From contig CM026390.1 of assembly GCA_014843695.1 (NCBI GenBank), forward strand, positions 60,044,598 to 60,108,597: a stretch of 64,000 nt of DNA, read 5' to 3'. Source of the stretch: Archivesica marissinica (taxonomy: Eukaryota > Mollusca > Bivalvia > Venerida > Vesicomyidae). The notes below the pieces were generated by a model. That model worked only from the letters and a program-made list of their open reading frames with translations. It ran no database searches and was not told the DNA's origin. Made by a program: the position numbers and the translations under genes. Positions 39,101 through 51,100 of this stretch are shown piece by piece. Each line of letters begins with the position of its first letter. The stretch's first letter is position 1.

Positions 39101-42100
39101 TGGAGACTGCTCATTGTGTATGGAGACTGCTCCTGGTGTATGGAGACTGCTCATTGTATATGGAGACTGCTCCGGGTGTATGGAGACTGCTCCTGGTGTA
39201 TGTAGACTGCTCCTGTTGTATGGAGACTGCTCCTGGTGTATGGAGACTGCTACTGGTGTATGGAAACTGCTACTGGTGTATGGACACTGCTCCTGGTGTA
39301 TGGAGACTGCTACTGGTGTATGGAGACTGCTCCTGGTGTATGGAGAGTGCTCCTGGTGTATGGAGAGTGCTCCTGGTGTATGGACACTGCTCCTGGTGTA
39401 TGGAGAGTGCTCCTGGTGTATGGAGACTGCTCCTGGTGTATGGAGACTGCTCCTGGTGTATGGAGACTGCTCCTGGTGTATGGAGAGTGCTCCTGGTGCA
39501 TGGAGACTGCTACTGGTGTATGGAGACTGCGGATTGTGTATGGAAACTGCTCCTGGTGTATGGAGGCTGCTCCTGGTGTATGGAGACTGCTCCTGGTGTA
39601 TGGAGACTGCTCCTGGTGTATGGAGACTGCTCCTGGTGTATGGAGACTGCTACTGGTGTATGGACACTGCTCCTGGTGTATGGACACTGCTCCTGGTGTA
39701 TGGAGACTGCTCCTGGTGTATGGATACTGCTCCTGGTGTATGGAGACTGCTCCTGGTGTATGGAGACTGCTACTGGTGTATGGAGACTGCTACTGGTGTA
39801 TGGAGACTGCTACTGGTGTATGGAGACTGCTCCTGGTTTATGGAGACTGCTACTGGTGTATGGAGACTGCTCCTGGTGTATGGATACTGCTCCTGGTGTA
39901 TGGAGACTGCTACTGGTGTATGGACACTGTTCTTGGTGTATTGAGACTGCTCATTGTGTATGGAGACTACTCCTGGTGTTTGGAGACTGCTCATTGTGTA
40001 TGGAGACTGCTCCTGGTGTATGGAGACTGCTCATTGTGTATGGAGACTGCTCCTGGTGTATGGAGACTGCTCCTGGTGTATGGAGACTGCTACTGGTGTA
40101 TGGAAACTGCTACTGGTGTATGGACACTGCTCCTGGTGTATGGAGACTGCTACTGGTGTATGGAGACTGCTCCTGGTGTATGGAGAGTGCTCCTGGTGTA
40201 TGGAGAGTGCTCCTGGTGTATGGACACTGCTCCTGGTGTATGGAGAGTGCTCCTGGTGTATGGAGACTGCTCCTGGTGTATGGAGACTGCTCCTGGTGTA
40301 TGGAGACTGCTCCTGGTGTATGGAGAGTGCTCCCTCCTGGTGCATGGAGACTGCTACTGGTGTATGGAGACTGCGGATTGTGTATGGAAACTGCTACTGG
40401 TGTATGGACACTGTTCTTGGTGTATGGAGACTACTCCTGGTGTATGGAGACTGCTCCTGGTGTATGGAGACTGCTCCTGGTGTATGGAGACTCCTACTGG
40501 TGTATTGAGACTGCTCCTGGTGTATGGATACTGCTACTGGTGTGTGGACACTGTTCTTGGTGTATGGAGACTGCTACAGGTGTGTGGAGACTGCTCATTG
40601 TGTATGGAGACTGCTCCTGGTGTATGGAGACTGCTCATTGTGTATGGAGACTGCTACTGATGTATGGAGACTGCTACAGGTGTGTGGAGACTGCTACTGG
40701 TGTATGGAGACTGCTCCTGGTGTATGGTGACTGCTACAGGTGTATGGAGACTGCTCCGGGTGTATGGAGACTGCTACTGGTGTATGGAGACTGCTACTGG
40801 TGTATGGAGACTGCTCATTGTGTAGGGAGACTGCTCCTGGTGTATGGAGACTGCTCCTGGTGTATGTAGACTGCTCCTGGTGTATGGAGATTGCTACTGG
40901 TGTATGGAGACTGCTACTGGTGTATGGAGACTGCTACTGGTGTATGGAGACTGCTACTGATGTATGGAGACTGCTCATTGTGTTGGGAGACTGTTACTGG
41001 TGTATGGAGACCGCTCATTGTGTATGGAGACTGCTCCTGGTGTACGGAGACTGCTACTGGTGTATGGAGACTGCTACTGATGTATGGAGACCACTGCTAG
41101 TGTATGGAGACTGCTACTTATGTATGGAGACCACTGCTGGTGTATGGAAACTGCTACTGGTGTATGGAAACTGCTACTGGTGTATGGAGACTGTTACTGG
41201 TGAATGGAGACTGCTCTTGGTATATGGAGACTGCTCATTGTGTATGGAGACTGTTACTGGTGTATGGTGACTGCTCCTGGTGTATGGAGACTGCTCCTGG
41301 TGTATGGAGACTGCTCTGGGTGTATGGAGGCTGCTCATTGTGTATGGAGACTGCTACTGATGTATGGTGATTGCTCTTGGTGTATGGAGACAGCTCCTGG
41401 TGTATGGAGACTGCTCCGGGTGTATCGAGACTGCTCATTGTGTATGGAGACTGTTACTGGTGTATGGAGACTGCTCCTGGTGTATGGAGACCACTCCTGG
41501 TGTATAGAGACTGCTACTGGTGAATGGAGACTGCTCATTGTGTACAGAGACTGCTCTTAGTGTATGGAGACTGCTCCTGGTGTATGGCTGTGAAAAGTCT
41601 TGGGTTGAAGACCTAATAATGAATAGTCTTTGGTTGAAGTCCTGGTACTGAAAAGTCTTTTGTTGAAGTCCTAGTACTGAAAAGTCTTTGGTTGAAGTCC
41701 TGGTACTGAGAAGTCTTTGGTTGAAGTCCTGGTACTGAAAAGTCTTTGGTTGAAGTCCTGGTACTGAAAAGTCTTTGGTTGAAGTCCTAGTACTGAAAAG
41801 TCTTTGGTTGAAGTCCTGGTACTGAAAAGTCTTTGGTTGAAGTCCTGGTACTGAAAAGTACTTCTATTATAATAATGTACTTCTATTATAATAATGTGTA
41901 CTTCTATTATAATAATGTACTTCTATTATAATAATGTGTACTTCTATTATAATAATGTACTTCATTATTATAATAATGTACTTCTATTATAATAATGTAC
42001 TTCATTATTATAATAATGTACTTCTATTATAATAATGTGTACTTCTATTATAATAATGTACTTCTATTATAATAATGTGTACTTCTATTATAATAATGTA

Positions 42101-45100
42101 CTTCTATTATAATAATGTGTACTTCTATTATAATAATGTACTTCTATTATAATAATGTACTTCTATTATAATAATGTACTTCTATTATAATAATGTATAG
42201 CTAGATTAAGGTTGTTTCAACAGTGTATTTACAATGCACTTTCAGAGAGTATACAGGTGTTGGGTACAGATGATGCCACAACTTGTCACATGATCATTCT
42301 CAGACATACAGGTAATGGTTTACATACATGTATCTATAAGATCAGGAATATGTCAGAAACCTCTCATCGAATGTTGATCAGGTGGACCCAGGCTTTCAAT
42401 ACAAAATGCCCTCACATATTCTTCTTCTTCTTTTCTTCTTCTTCCCGTTTAAGGACAGAAATCCATCCTATGTGCCAGTGATGCTTGTTGGCAGCTTGTT
42501 CCAGTCATGTATGGTTCTCAGGAAGAAAGACTGCTTGTACACTGTCATGTTGGTGTAAGGTTGGAATAGTCGGTGGGAGTCCCTTGTTCGCCAATCGTTG
42601 GGTCTGACTATCTGTGCTGCATCCGGGATATCTACCAGGCTGTGGTTGATTTTGAATTATTGATATTATTGTTGCATTCCGGTCTTCACGCGACTCCTGA
42701 TTGCCTTTTTAATTATTTGTCTTGTCTGTGCTTCATCTTAACCCATTCAGCAACAAGTAACTGACATGGACTGGTGCATTCAACACCAAGTAACTGACAT
42801 GGACTGGTGAATTCAACCCCAAGTAACTGACATGGACTGGTGCATTCAACACCAAGTAACTGACATGGACTGGTGCATTCAACACCAAATAACTGACATG
42901 GACTGGTGCATTCAACACCAAGTAACTGACATGGACTGGTGCATTCAATACCAAGTAACTGACATGGACTGGTGCATTCAACACCAAGTAACTGACGTGG
43001 ACTAGTGCACTCAACACCAAGTAACTGACATGGACTGGTGCATTCAACACCAAGTAACTGACATGGACTGGTGCATTCAATACCAAGTAACTGACATGGA
43101 CTGGTGCATGATATTTTCAGACCAATAAATTAATAAGAAAATTACATTTGGACCAGTTAATTTATCAAAATGTGTAATATTGTCTAAAAATAGTAATATT
43201 ACTGGCAAAAAGTGCAGATCCTGATGGTTCTACACTTTTTGTAGGCTTATTTTGAGGTCTGTAGTATTAATAAGGTGTTTGTGTTTTACGTTTATTTATT
43301 GTCATTACCGGTTGCCCATATGAGCAACGCCTCCTGAAGAGATTAGTCATTTTAGATTTTTGGAGGATAGTGCAATAATACAGACAGAGACCCATTCCCG
43401 AGTCTCCTCTGGTTCTTTTACGTGCACGGTGTACAGCACCGACACGAGACCTTGGTTTAAAACCCATCTGAAAGACTGTTAATTTTATTAGGGTCAGACT
43501 GGGGATCGAACCTGCGATCCCTGGATTACCAGTCCAGCGTGTTACCACTGGAATACATATCCGTCTGTAGAGATTATTGAGAATGAAACTTATGATATTT
43601 AACAATGTATTGTTGTTATGCATTGATCTGTATTACGACCTAGTCTTCATGTGGAATAGTACAATATTGCATACTTTCATTTCGTAGTCAGATACCAGAA
43701 GGTTGGAAAAGCACAATGTGATTTTGGAGTTTTATTGCCACAGCTCATAATAGACAATTTGTACCAAATGTTTGTGCATGGCTCCATTTCAGCATCACAT
43801 GTGACGGGACTGGCACATTTTGATGGCTCTGGTTTACTGGTAGCAACACAGAAACTTATAGACACAGTCCTGGCTGAGACGGGTGGCAAACAATGGGGCA
43901 GGTACTATACTGTTTCTAGATGGAGTACGTATATTCCAGGCCATAAGTCAATCGGTTTCTCATCCAGAAATGTGATGAAAGTAATATATCGACTTTTGTT
44001 CAAGAAACAAGCAAGCTCAATTTTGAACAAACAATGATTCATTTTAAACATAATTATTTAATCATGGGAACTGTGTTAATAAACTGTGAATATGTATTCA
44101 AGATCTGGTAATTCAATAAATTGATTAGATATTATTGGTTTAAAAAAAATATAAAAAAATTTTGTTAAATGATACAGGTCTACCATAACATGATTATTAA
44201 AATATGTATTTGTTGGAGCTCATATCTGTTTGTTTGTGTTATTTGTTTAGACATTTATACATTCAATTCAATTCAAAGTTTATTTGGCATAAACATAAAT
44301 GTTCATTGCCAGCAAAAACATGTATGGCGGTACACAACTACATACATAGACAATGACAATTCAACACGCGAGAAATGCATGTTGAAATACATTCATATTG
44401 AGTATGAACCATAGAATAAGCTGACAGACAAACTACATACATTATTGTTGTGCATCAGTGAATTATTTTATGACTTGTAATGGAATATAGTCAACCAGGT
44501 ATCTTAAATTGAGCCCACTTTCATACAAAATGAGATAGAGAAAAACGTTGTCGTAGCTAATGTCATAATTGTCCACAAAGTACCCTCTACTTATGCAAGG
44601 ATCCAGTGGATGCACGTTCGCTTTAGGTGTGAAAGGTCCTGAGTTCGAGCCCCGCTGAAGCCGTTACGATTATGCCCTTAGGCAAGGCATTTAAATTCCA
44701 CGTTGCCTCTTCTCTCTCACTTGTGGCGATGGATTCCATCAGGAATGAGGTTTCGAGAGTGATTAATATAAGTTTAAGAATTTGTTTCGCAATCGAGCTA
44801 AAATAAATTTGTATAAACAATAAACTAAGGAACCAGCTTAACCCTTTCAACACTCCAGGCCTATAAATAGACTTACAAAAAGTGTAGATCCAGATGAGCT
44901 GGCTCGTGACGAGCCGTCTCATCAGGATCTGCACTTTTTGCCAGTAATATTACTATTTTTAGATAAAATTACCCATTTTGATAAATGAACTGGTCCAACG
45001 GTAATTTTCTTATTAATATATTGGTCTAAAAATATCATGCACCAGTCCATGTCAGTTACTTGGGGTTGAATGGGTTAAAATCAACTTTTCAATCCAATGG

Positions 45101-48100
45101 TTGACACTTGACTAATGGCAGAGATCAAATTATGGCCAAGAATATATTGTATGTCTGTCCCACTATTATCTCTGTCTTGGTCATTTTTTTCACTGGTTAA
45201 TAACTCTCAGCATGAAGAGGCTTAAATGTAACTTGGCTTGTATGTACATGTATCTATATCCACCTTCAGACTATATGTCGCCTAGACATAAACTTATGAT
45301 CAAATGAGGTCCCTTGTACATTGTTTAAATGAATAATACATCCAAAGAATTTAAAGTTAAATGTTAAAATCCTACCAAAGTTATTTCCATTTCATTCAAG
45401 TGTGTTTTGTGTGCTCTCGGTAGGTAATTTAGTGTATTGTGATATACATTTAAGACTGGAGTTATCGCTGGTTGGAGGATTCAAGGATGAAAAGGGTCTG
45501 TCAGAGGAACTTTCTGTAAAGATATTTGGTAAGTAAATAATGTTGCGTAACAGTTTTCTGTACAGTGTCTATAAAAAAAATTGTTTCATTTTTCAAAACA
45601 AACATTTAAATACTTTTTTTCAGTCCCATTGTTCTATCAAAGCATACAATTATGTCTTCTATAAAAAAAAAATTGTTTCATTTTTAAAAATAATTTAAAT
45701 ACTTTTTTTCAGTCCCATCGTTCTATCAATGCACACAATTATATCTTCTATAAAAAAAAATTAAATACCTTTTTTCAGTCCCATCAAAGCACATATGTTT
45801 TCTTTTTTTTTTTCAGCCCAAATTATACTTTTAAAAATTAAATACCTTTTTTCAGTCCCATCAAAGCACATACTTATGTTTTCTTTCTTTTTTCAGCCCA
45901 AATTATACTTTTAAAGCACTGGTACGTCTGCCTGTGACTAGAGTCTCAAAGACAGATTCACTGGGCATGTGTCAGCTCTCAAGCTGTTATTTGTGAAGGA
46001 AGACCCCAGGTGCACCTTTAAGCAGTTCATCAGTGGATAATATCCTCACATGAAAGAATTTGATACCCCCAGTGGGAATTGAACCTCTTACTATTTTACC
46101 ATGACACCCCTCCCACCTACCAAAATTATGTGAAGAATTTAAATAGTAGTTTCACATTTTGTGCAGTAACTGTAGCCTGGGTTCCAGTCTGTCGATTTTT
46201 CACTTTTTAACTTCTAGCAAAATGACAGCCAGTGGAAACTGGATTTCCGATCGTAGTGCCATCTACTTACACCCACTTTTATGAGGGTGTAGATTTGAAG
46301 AACGACAACTCTTCTCTACAAGATACTATCGCTAAATATAGAAACAGAATTCTATCGGAAATCGCCGAACAGGCACGATTATACACAATCATTTCCGAAT
46401 ATACACGAATGCTCCCGTAGACTCATTTACATTGCAAACATATAATGTCCCGTTTCTGTGTTATATCGACGAGATGGCGGGTTTTAAATATTACATTTAG
46501 ATGGTAAACAATGGCGGCCAATTATAAAGTTTTATCAACATTGCAGTGCCTCGCTTTCGATTCAAGTACGTCATTAATTAAGTCACGTGCTAATAGGCCT
46601 ATTAATAGGATTAATGCGAGTCAATAATTACACGGACAATCCCCCACTTTTCTCCAGGCGTTATGATCAGAAACTCAATTAATAGTCTCGGTGTTAAAAT
46701 ATATTTATTTGACTGACCAGGCAAAATATATCGACGCCTGTTCCAAGGTTACAATAAATGTTGTGTTCATCTATCTGATGTGATCACGTTGAATATAATT
46801 TTCAGATGCGTTTAACAAGGCACCAGTTGATATTCATCTCTCTACAGTTTGTATAACAGGTAAGTTACATTATGTATAACAGGTAAGTTACAAAGTTACA
46901 ATATGTATAACAGGTAAGTTACAAAGTTACAATATGTATAACAGGTAAGCTACAAAGTTACATTATGTATAACAGGTAAGTTGCAATATGTATTACAGAT
47001 ATGTTACAATATGTATAACAAATACTTTACAATATGTATAACAGATAAGTTACATTATGTATAACAGATAAGTTACATTATGCATTACAAATACATTACA
47101 ATATGTATAACAGATAAGTTACAATATGTATAACAGATAAGTTACATTATGCATTACAAATAAATTACAATATATATAACAGGTACATTACAATATGTAT
47201 AACAAATACATTACAATATGTATAACAGGTACATTACAATATGTATAACAGATACATTACAATATGTATAACACATACATTACAATATGTATAACAGGTA
47301 CATTATAATATGTATAGCAAATACATTACAATATGTATAACAGATACATTATAATATGTATAACAAATACATTACAATATGTATAACAGATACATTATAA
47401 TATGTATAACAAATACATTACAATATGTATAACATACATTACAATATGTATAACAGATACATTATAATATGTATAGCAAATACATTACAATATGTATAAC
47501 AGATACATTACAATATGTATAACAGATACATTACAATATGTATAACAAATACATTACAATATGTATAACAGATACATTACAATATGTATAACAGATAAGT
47601 TACATTATGCATTACAAATAAATTACAATATGTATAACAGGTACATTACAATATGTATAATAAATACATTACAATATGTATAACAGATACATTACAATAT
47701 GTATAATAAATACATTACAATATGTATAACAGATACATTACAATATGTATAACAGGTACATTACAATATGTATAACAAATATATTACAATATGTATAACA
47801 GATACATTACAATATGTATAATAAATACATTACAATATACACCAATATACCGTACACCACCAAAATGTTATATAATACCGTACACCAACACAATGTTATA
47901 TAATACTGTACACCAACACCCTACGTCATACTCGCCAAACATTTCCATATTATCATGCATTACTAGTGTGTGGCGTCCGTGGTCCAATGGTAGAGCGTCG
48001 GATTTAGAATCGAACGGTCCGGGTTCGATACTCAGTCAGGCCACGCATGTAGTGTCATTGAGCAAAGCACCTCACACACATTGCTTAGTACTGGTTAACC

Positions 48101-51100
48101 GCTATGGTCGGCTAAGCATGCCCAGGAAAATATGTCTAGGTCCCCGTAAGGGGTTTGACATTAATGGTACATACTCTAGATGCTACTAATGTCGGTGGTT
48201 CTCGGTACTCAATATACAGACATAATTTCTATTTTACGCAATACTTTGTGCATATCTACCAGAAGTGACTGGTAACGTAACTAAGACTTTGAGTGAATGC
48301 AACATTATATTACATTGTATAATGTTAGTTACACTGTATGTTTATTTACATTTTGTGATTTTATAATGTGCTATACTTGTAAATTTATTTCAGATTTGAA
48401 TACAAGAATTGAAAAGGGTGTTCCATTTCCAATTATTTATGGTTTAGGTAAGACTTACATTTCCTACCATTTCCAATTATTTATGGTTTAGGTAAGCCTT
48501 ACATTTCCTACCATTCCAATTATTTATGGTTTAGGTAAGACTTACATTTCCTAACATTACCAATTATTTATGGTTTAGGTAAGACTTACATTTCCTACCA
48601 TTTCCAATTATGTATGGTTTAGGTAAGACTTACATTTCCAATTATTTATAGTTTAGGTAAGCCTTACATTTCCTACCATTTCCAATTATGTATGGTTTAG
48701 GTAAGACTTACATTTCCAATTATTTATGGTTTAGGTAAGCCTTACATTTCCTACCATTTCCAATTATGTATGGTTTAGGTAAGGCTTACATTTCCTACCA
48801 TTTCCAATTATGTATGGTTTAGGTAAGACTTACATTTCCTAACATTTCCAATTATTTATGGTTTAGGTAAGACTTACATTTCCAATTATTTATGGTTTAG
48901 GTAAGACTTACACATTTCCTACCATTACCAATTATTTATGGTTTAGGTAAGACTTACATTTCCAATTATTTATGGTTTAGGTAAGACTTACATTTCCTAC
49001 CATTACCAATTATTTATGGTTTAGGTAAGACTTACATTTCCTACCATTACCAATTATTTATGGTTTAGGTAAGACTTACATTTCCTACCATTAACAATTA
49101 TTTATGGCTTAGGTAAGACTTACATTTCCTAACATTTCCAATTATTTATGGTTTAGGTAAGACTTACATTTCCTACCATTTCTTGTGAAATCGCTTGTGG
49201 ACTATGTAATATTCCTATTCCAGTCACTTGTTTATTTAGTTTACATGACATTGTATACTAATTCCTTATAGCTTGATTGCGATACAAGTTCTTACAACAT
49301 TATATTAGTTTAATTGCTCTGGAGACCTCATTCCTGATGGAATCCATAGCTATGAGGGAGGGGAGAAGAGGCAATGTGAACATAACTGTCTTACATAAAG
49401 GACACCAACACCATGGTTCAGGCGGGTTCGAACTCAATAACTCTCAACTACTTGATGTACACAGTATCCATTGCACCGCGGAGGCTCCACATGTCATAAT
49501 ATTCCATGGTTGGTCAGTTATTGTTTTAGTAAGTAATGTTCCATGGCCGGTCAGTTATTGTTTTAGTAAGTAATGTTCCATGGCCGGTCAGTTATTGTTT
49601 AGTAAGTAATGTTCCATGGTTGGTCAGTTATTGTTTTAGTAAGTAATGTTCCATGGCTGGTCAGTTATTGTTTAGTAAGTACTGTTCCATGGCCGGTCAG
49701 GTATTGTTTTAGTAAGTAATGTTTCATGGTTGGTCAGTTATTGTTTTAGTAAGTAATGTTCCATGGTTGGTCAGTTATTGTTTTAGCAAGTACTGTTCCA
49801 TGGTTGGTCAGTTATTGTTTTAGTAAGTAATGTTCCATGGTTGGTCAGTTATTGTTTTAGTAAGTAATGTTCCATGGTTGGTCAGTTATTGTTTTAGTAA
49901 GTAATGTTCCATGGTCAGTTATTGTTTTAGTAAGTAATGTTCCATGGTTGGTCAGTTATTGTTTTAGTAAGTAATGTTCCATGGTTGGTCAGTTATTGTT
50001 TTAGTAAGTAATGTTCCATGGTTGGTCAGTTATTGTTTTAGTAAGTAATGTTCCATGGTCAGTTATTGTTTTAGTAAGTAATGTTTCATGGTCGGTCAGT
50101 TATTGTTTTAGTAAGTAATGTTCCATGGTCAGTTATTGTTTTAGTAAGTAATGTTTCATGGTCGGTCAGTTATTGTTTTAGTAAGTAATGTTTCATGGTC
50201 GGTCAGTTATTGTTTTAGTAAGTAATGTTCCATGGTTGGTCAGTTATTGTTTTAGTAAGTAATGTTTCATGGTCGGTCAGTTATTGTTTTAGTAAGTAAT
50301 GTTCCATGGTTGGTCAGGTATTGTTTTAGTAAGTAATGTTCCATGGTTGGTCAGTTATTGTTTTAGTAAGTAATGTTTCATGGTCAGTTATTGTTTTAGT
50401 AAGTAATGTTCCATGGTTGGTCAGTTATTGTTTTAGTAAGTAATGTTCCATGGTTGGTCAGTTATTGTTTTAGTAAGTAATGTTTCATGGTTGGTCAGTT
50501 ATTGTTTTAGTAAGTAATGTTTCATGGCCGGTCAGTTATTGTTTTAGTAAGTAATGTTTCATGGTCAGTTATTGTTTTAGTAAGTAATGTTTCATGGTCA
50601 ATCAGTTATTGTTTTAGTAAGTAATGTTCCATGGCCGGTCAGTTATTGTTTTAGTAAGTAATGTTTCATGGTCAATCAGTTATTGTTTTAGTAAGTAATG
50701 TTTCATGGTTGGTCAGTTATTGTTTTAGTAAGTAATGTTCCATGGCCGGTCAGTTATTGTTTTAGTAAGTAATGTTTCATGGTTGGTCAGTTATTGTTTT
50801 AGTAAGTAATGTTCCATGGCCGGTCAGTTATTGTTTTAGTAAGTAATGTTTCATGGTCAATCAGTTATTGTTTTAGTAAGTAATGTTTCATGGTTGGTCA
50901 GTTATTGTTTTAGTAAGTAATGTTCCATGGTCAATCAGTCATTAAGCAGCCATCTCTGTTAAGCAGCCAATGTTGACTGTACATCACTGACATTATACAG
51001 TCAAACCTCTATTCAGCAGCCAGTAACCAGATTCCCAGTGGGACAATTGGTTCAACAGTTAACCTTTTTTAATTAAGCAGCCACCTCTGCTAAGCAGCAA

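Larger units (their letters stand above)
42180..44159 (+). repeat. exon 3-4 block, copy 2
   Basis: Near-identical to 27714-29660. It continues past the point where copy 1 meets the gap, into exon 5 flanking sequence, so this is the copy physically linked to the rest of the gene. Confidence 0.95.

Noticed and set aside
18097..41587. Giant open frames (up to 1700 codons) of a Cys/Trp-rich repeat protein on the + strand and His/Ser/Thr-rich frames on the - strand
   Set aside because: They follow from a 20-bp unit with no stops in any frame; the same cycle appears in all frames, and there is no conserved start, non-repeat domain or splice context.
46232..46420. 62-codon frame inside MITE-Q
   Set aside because: No homology recognised, no splice or promoter context, located inside a transposon-like element in intron 5.
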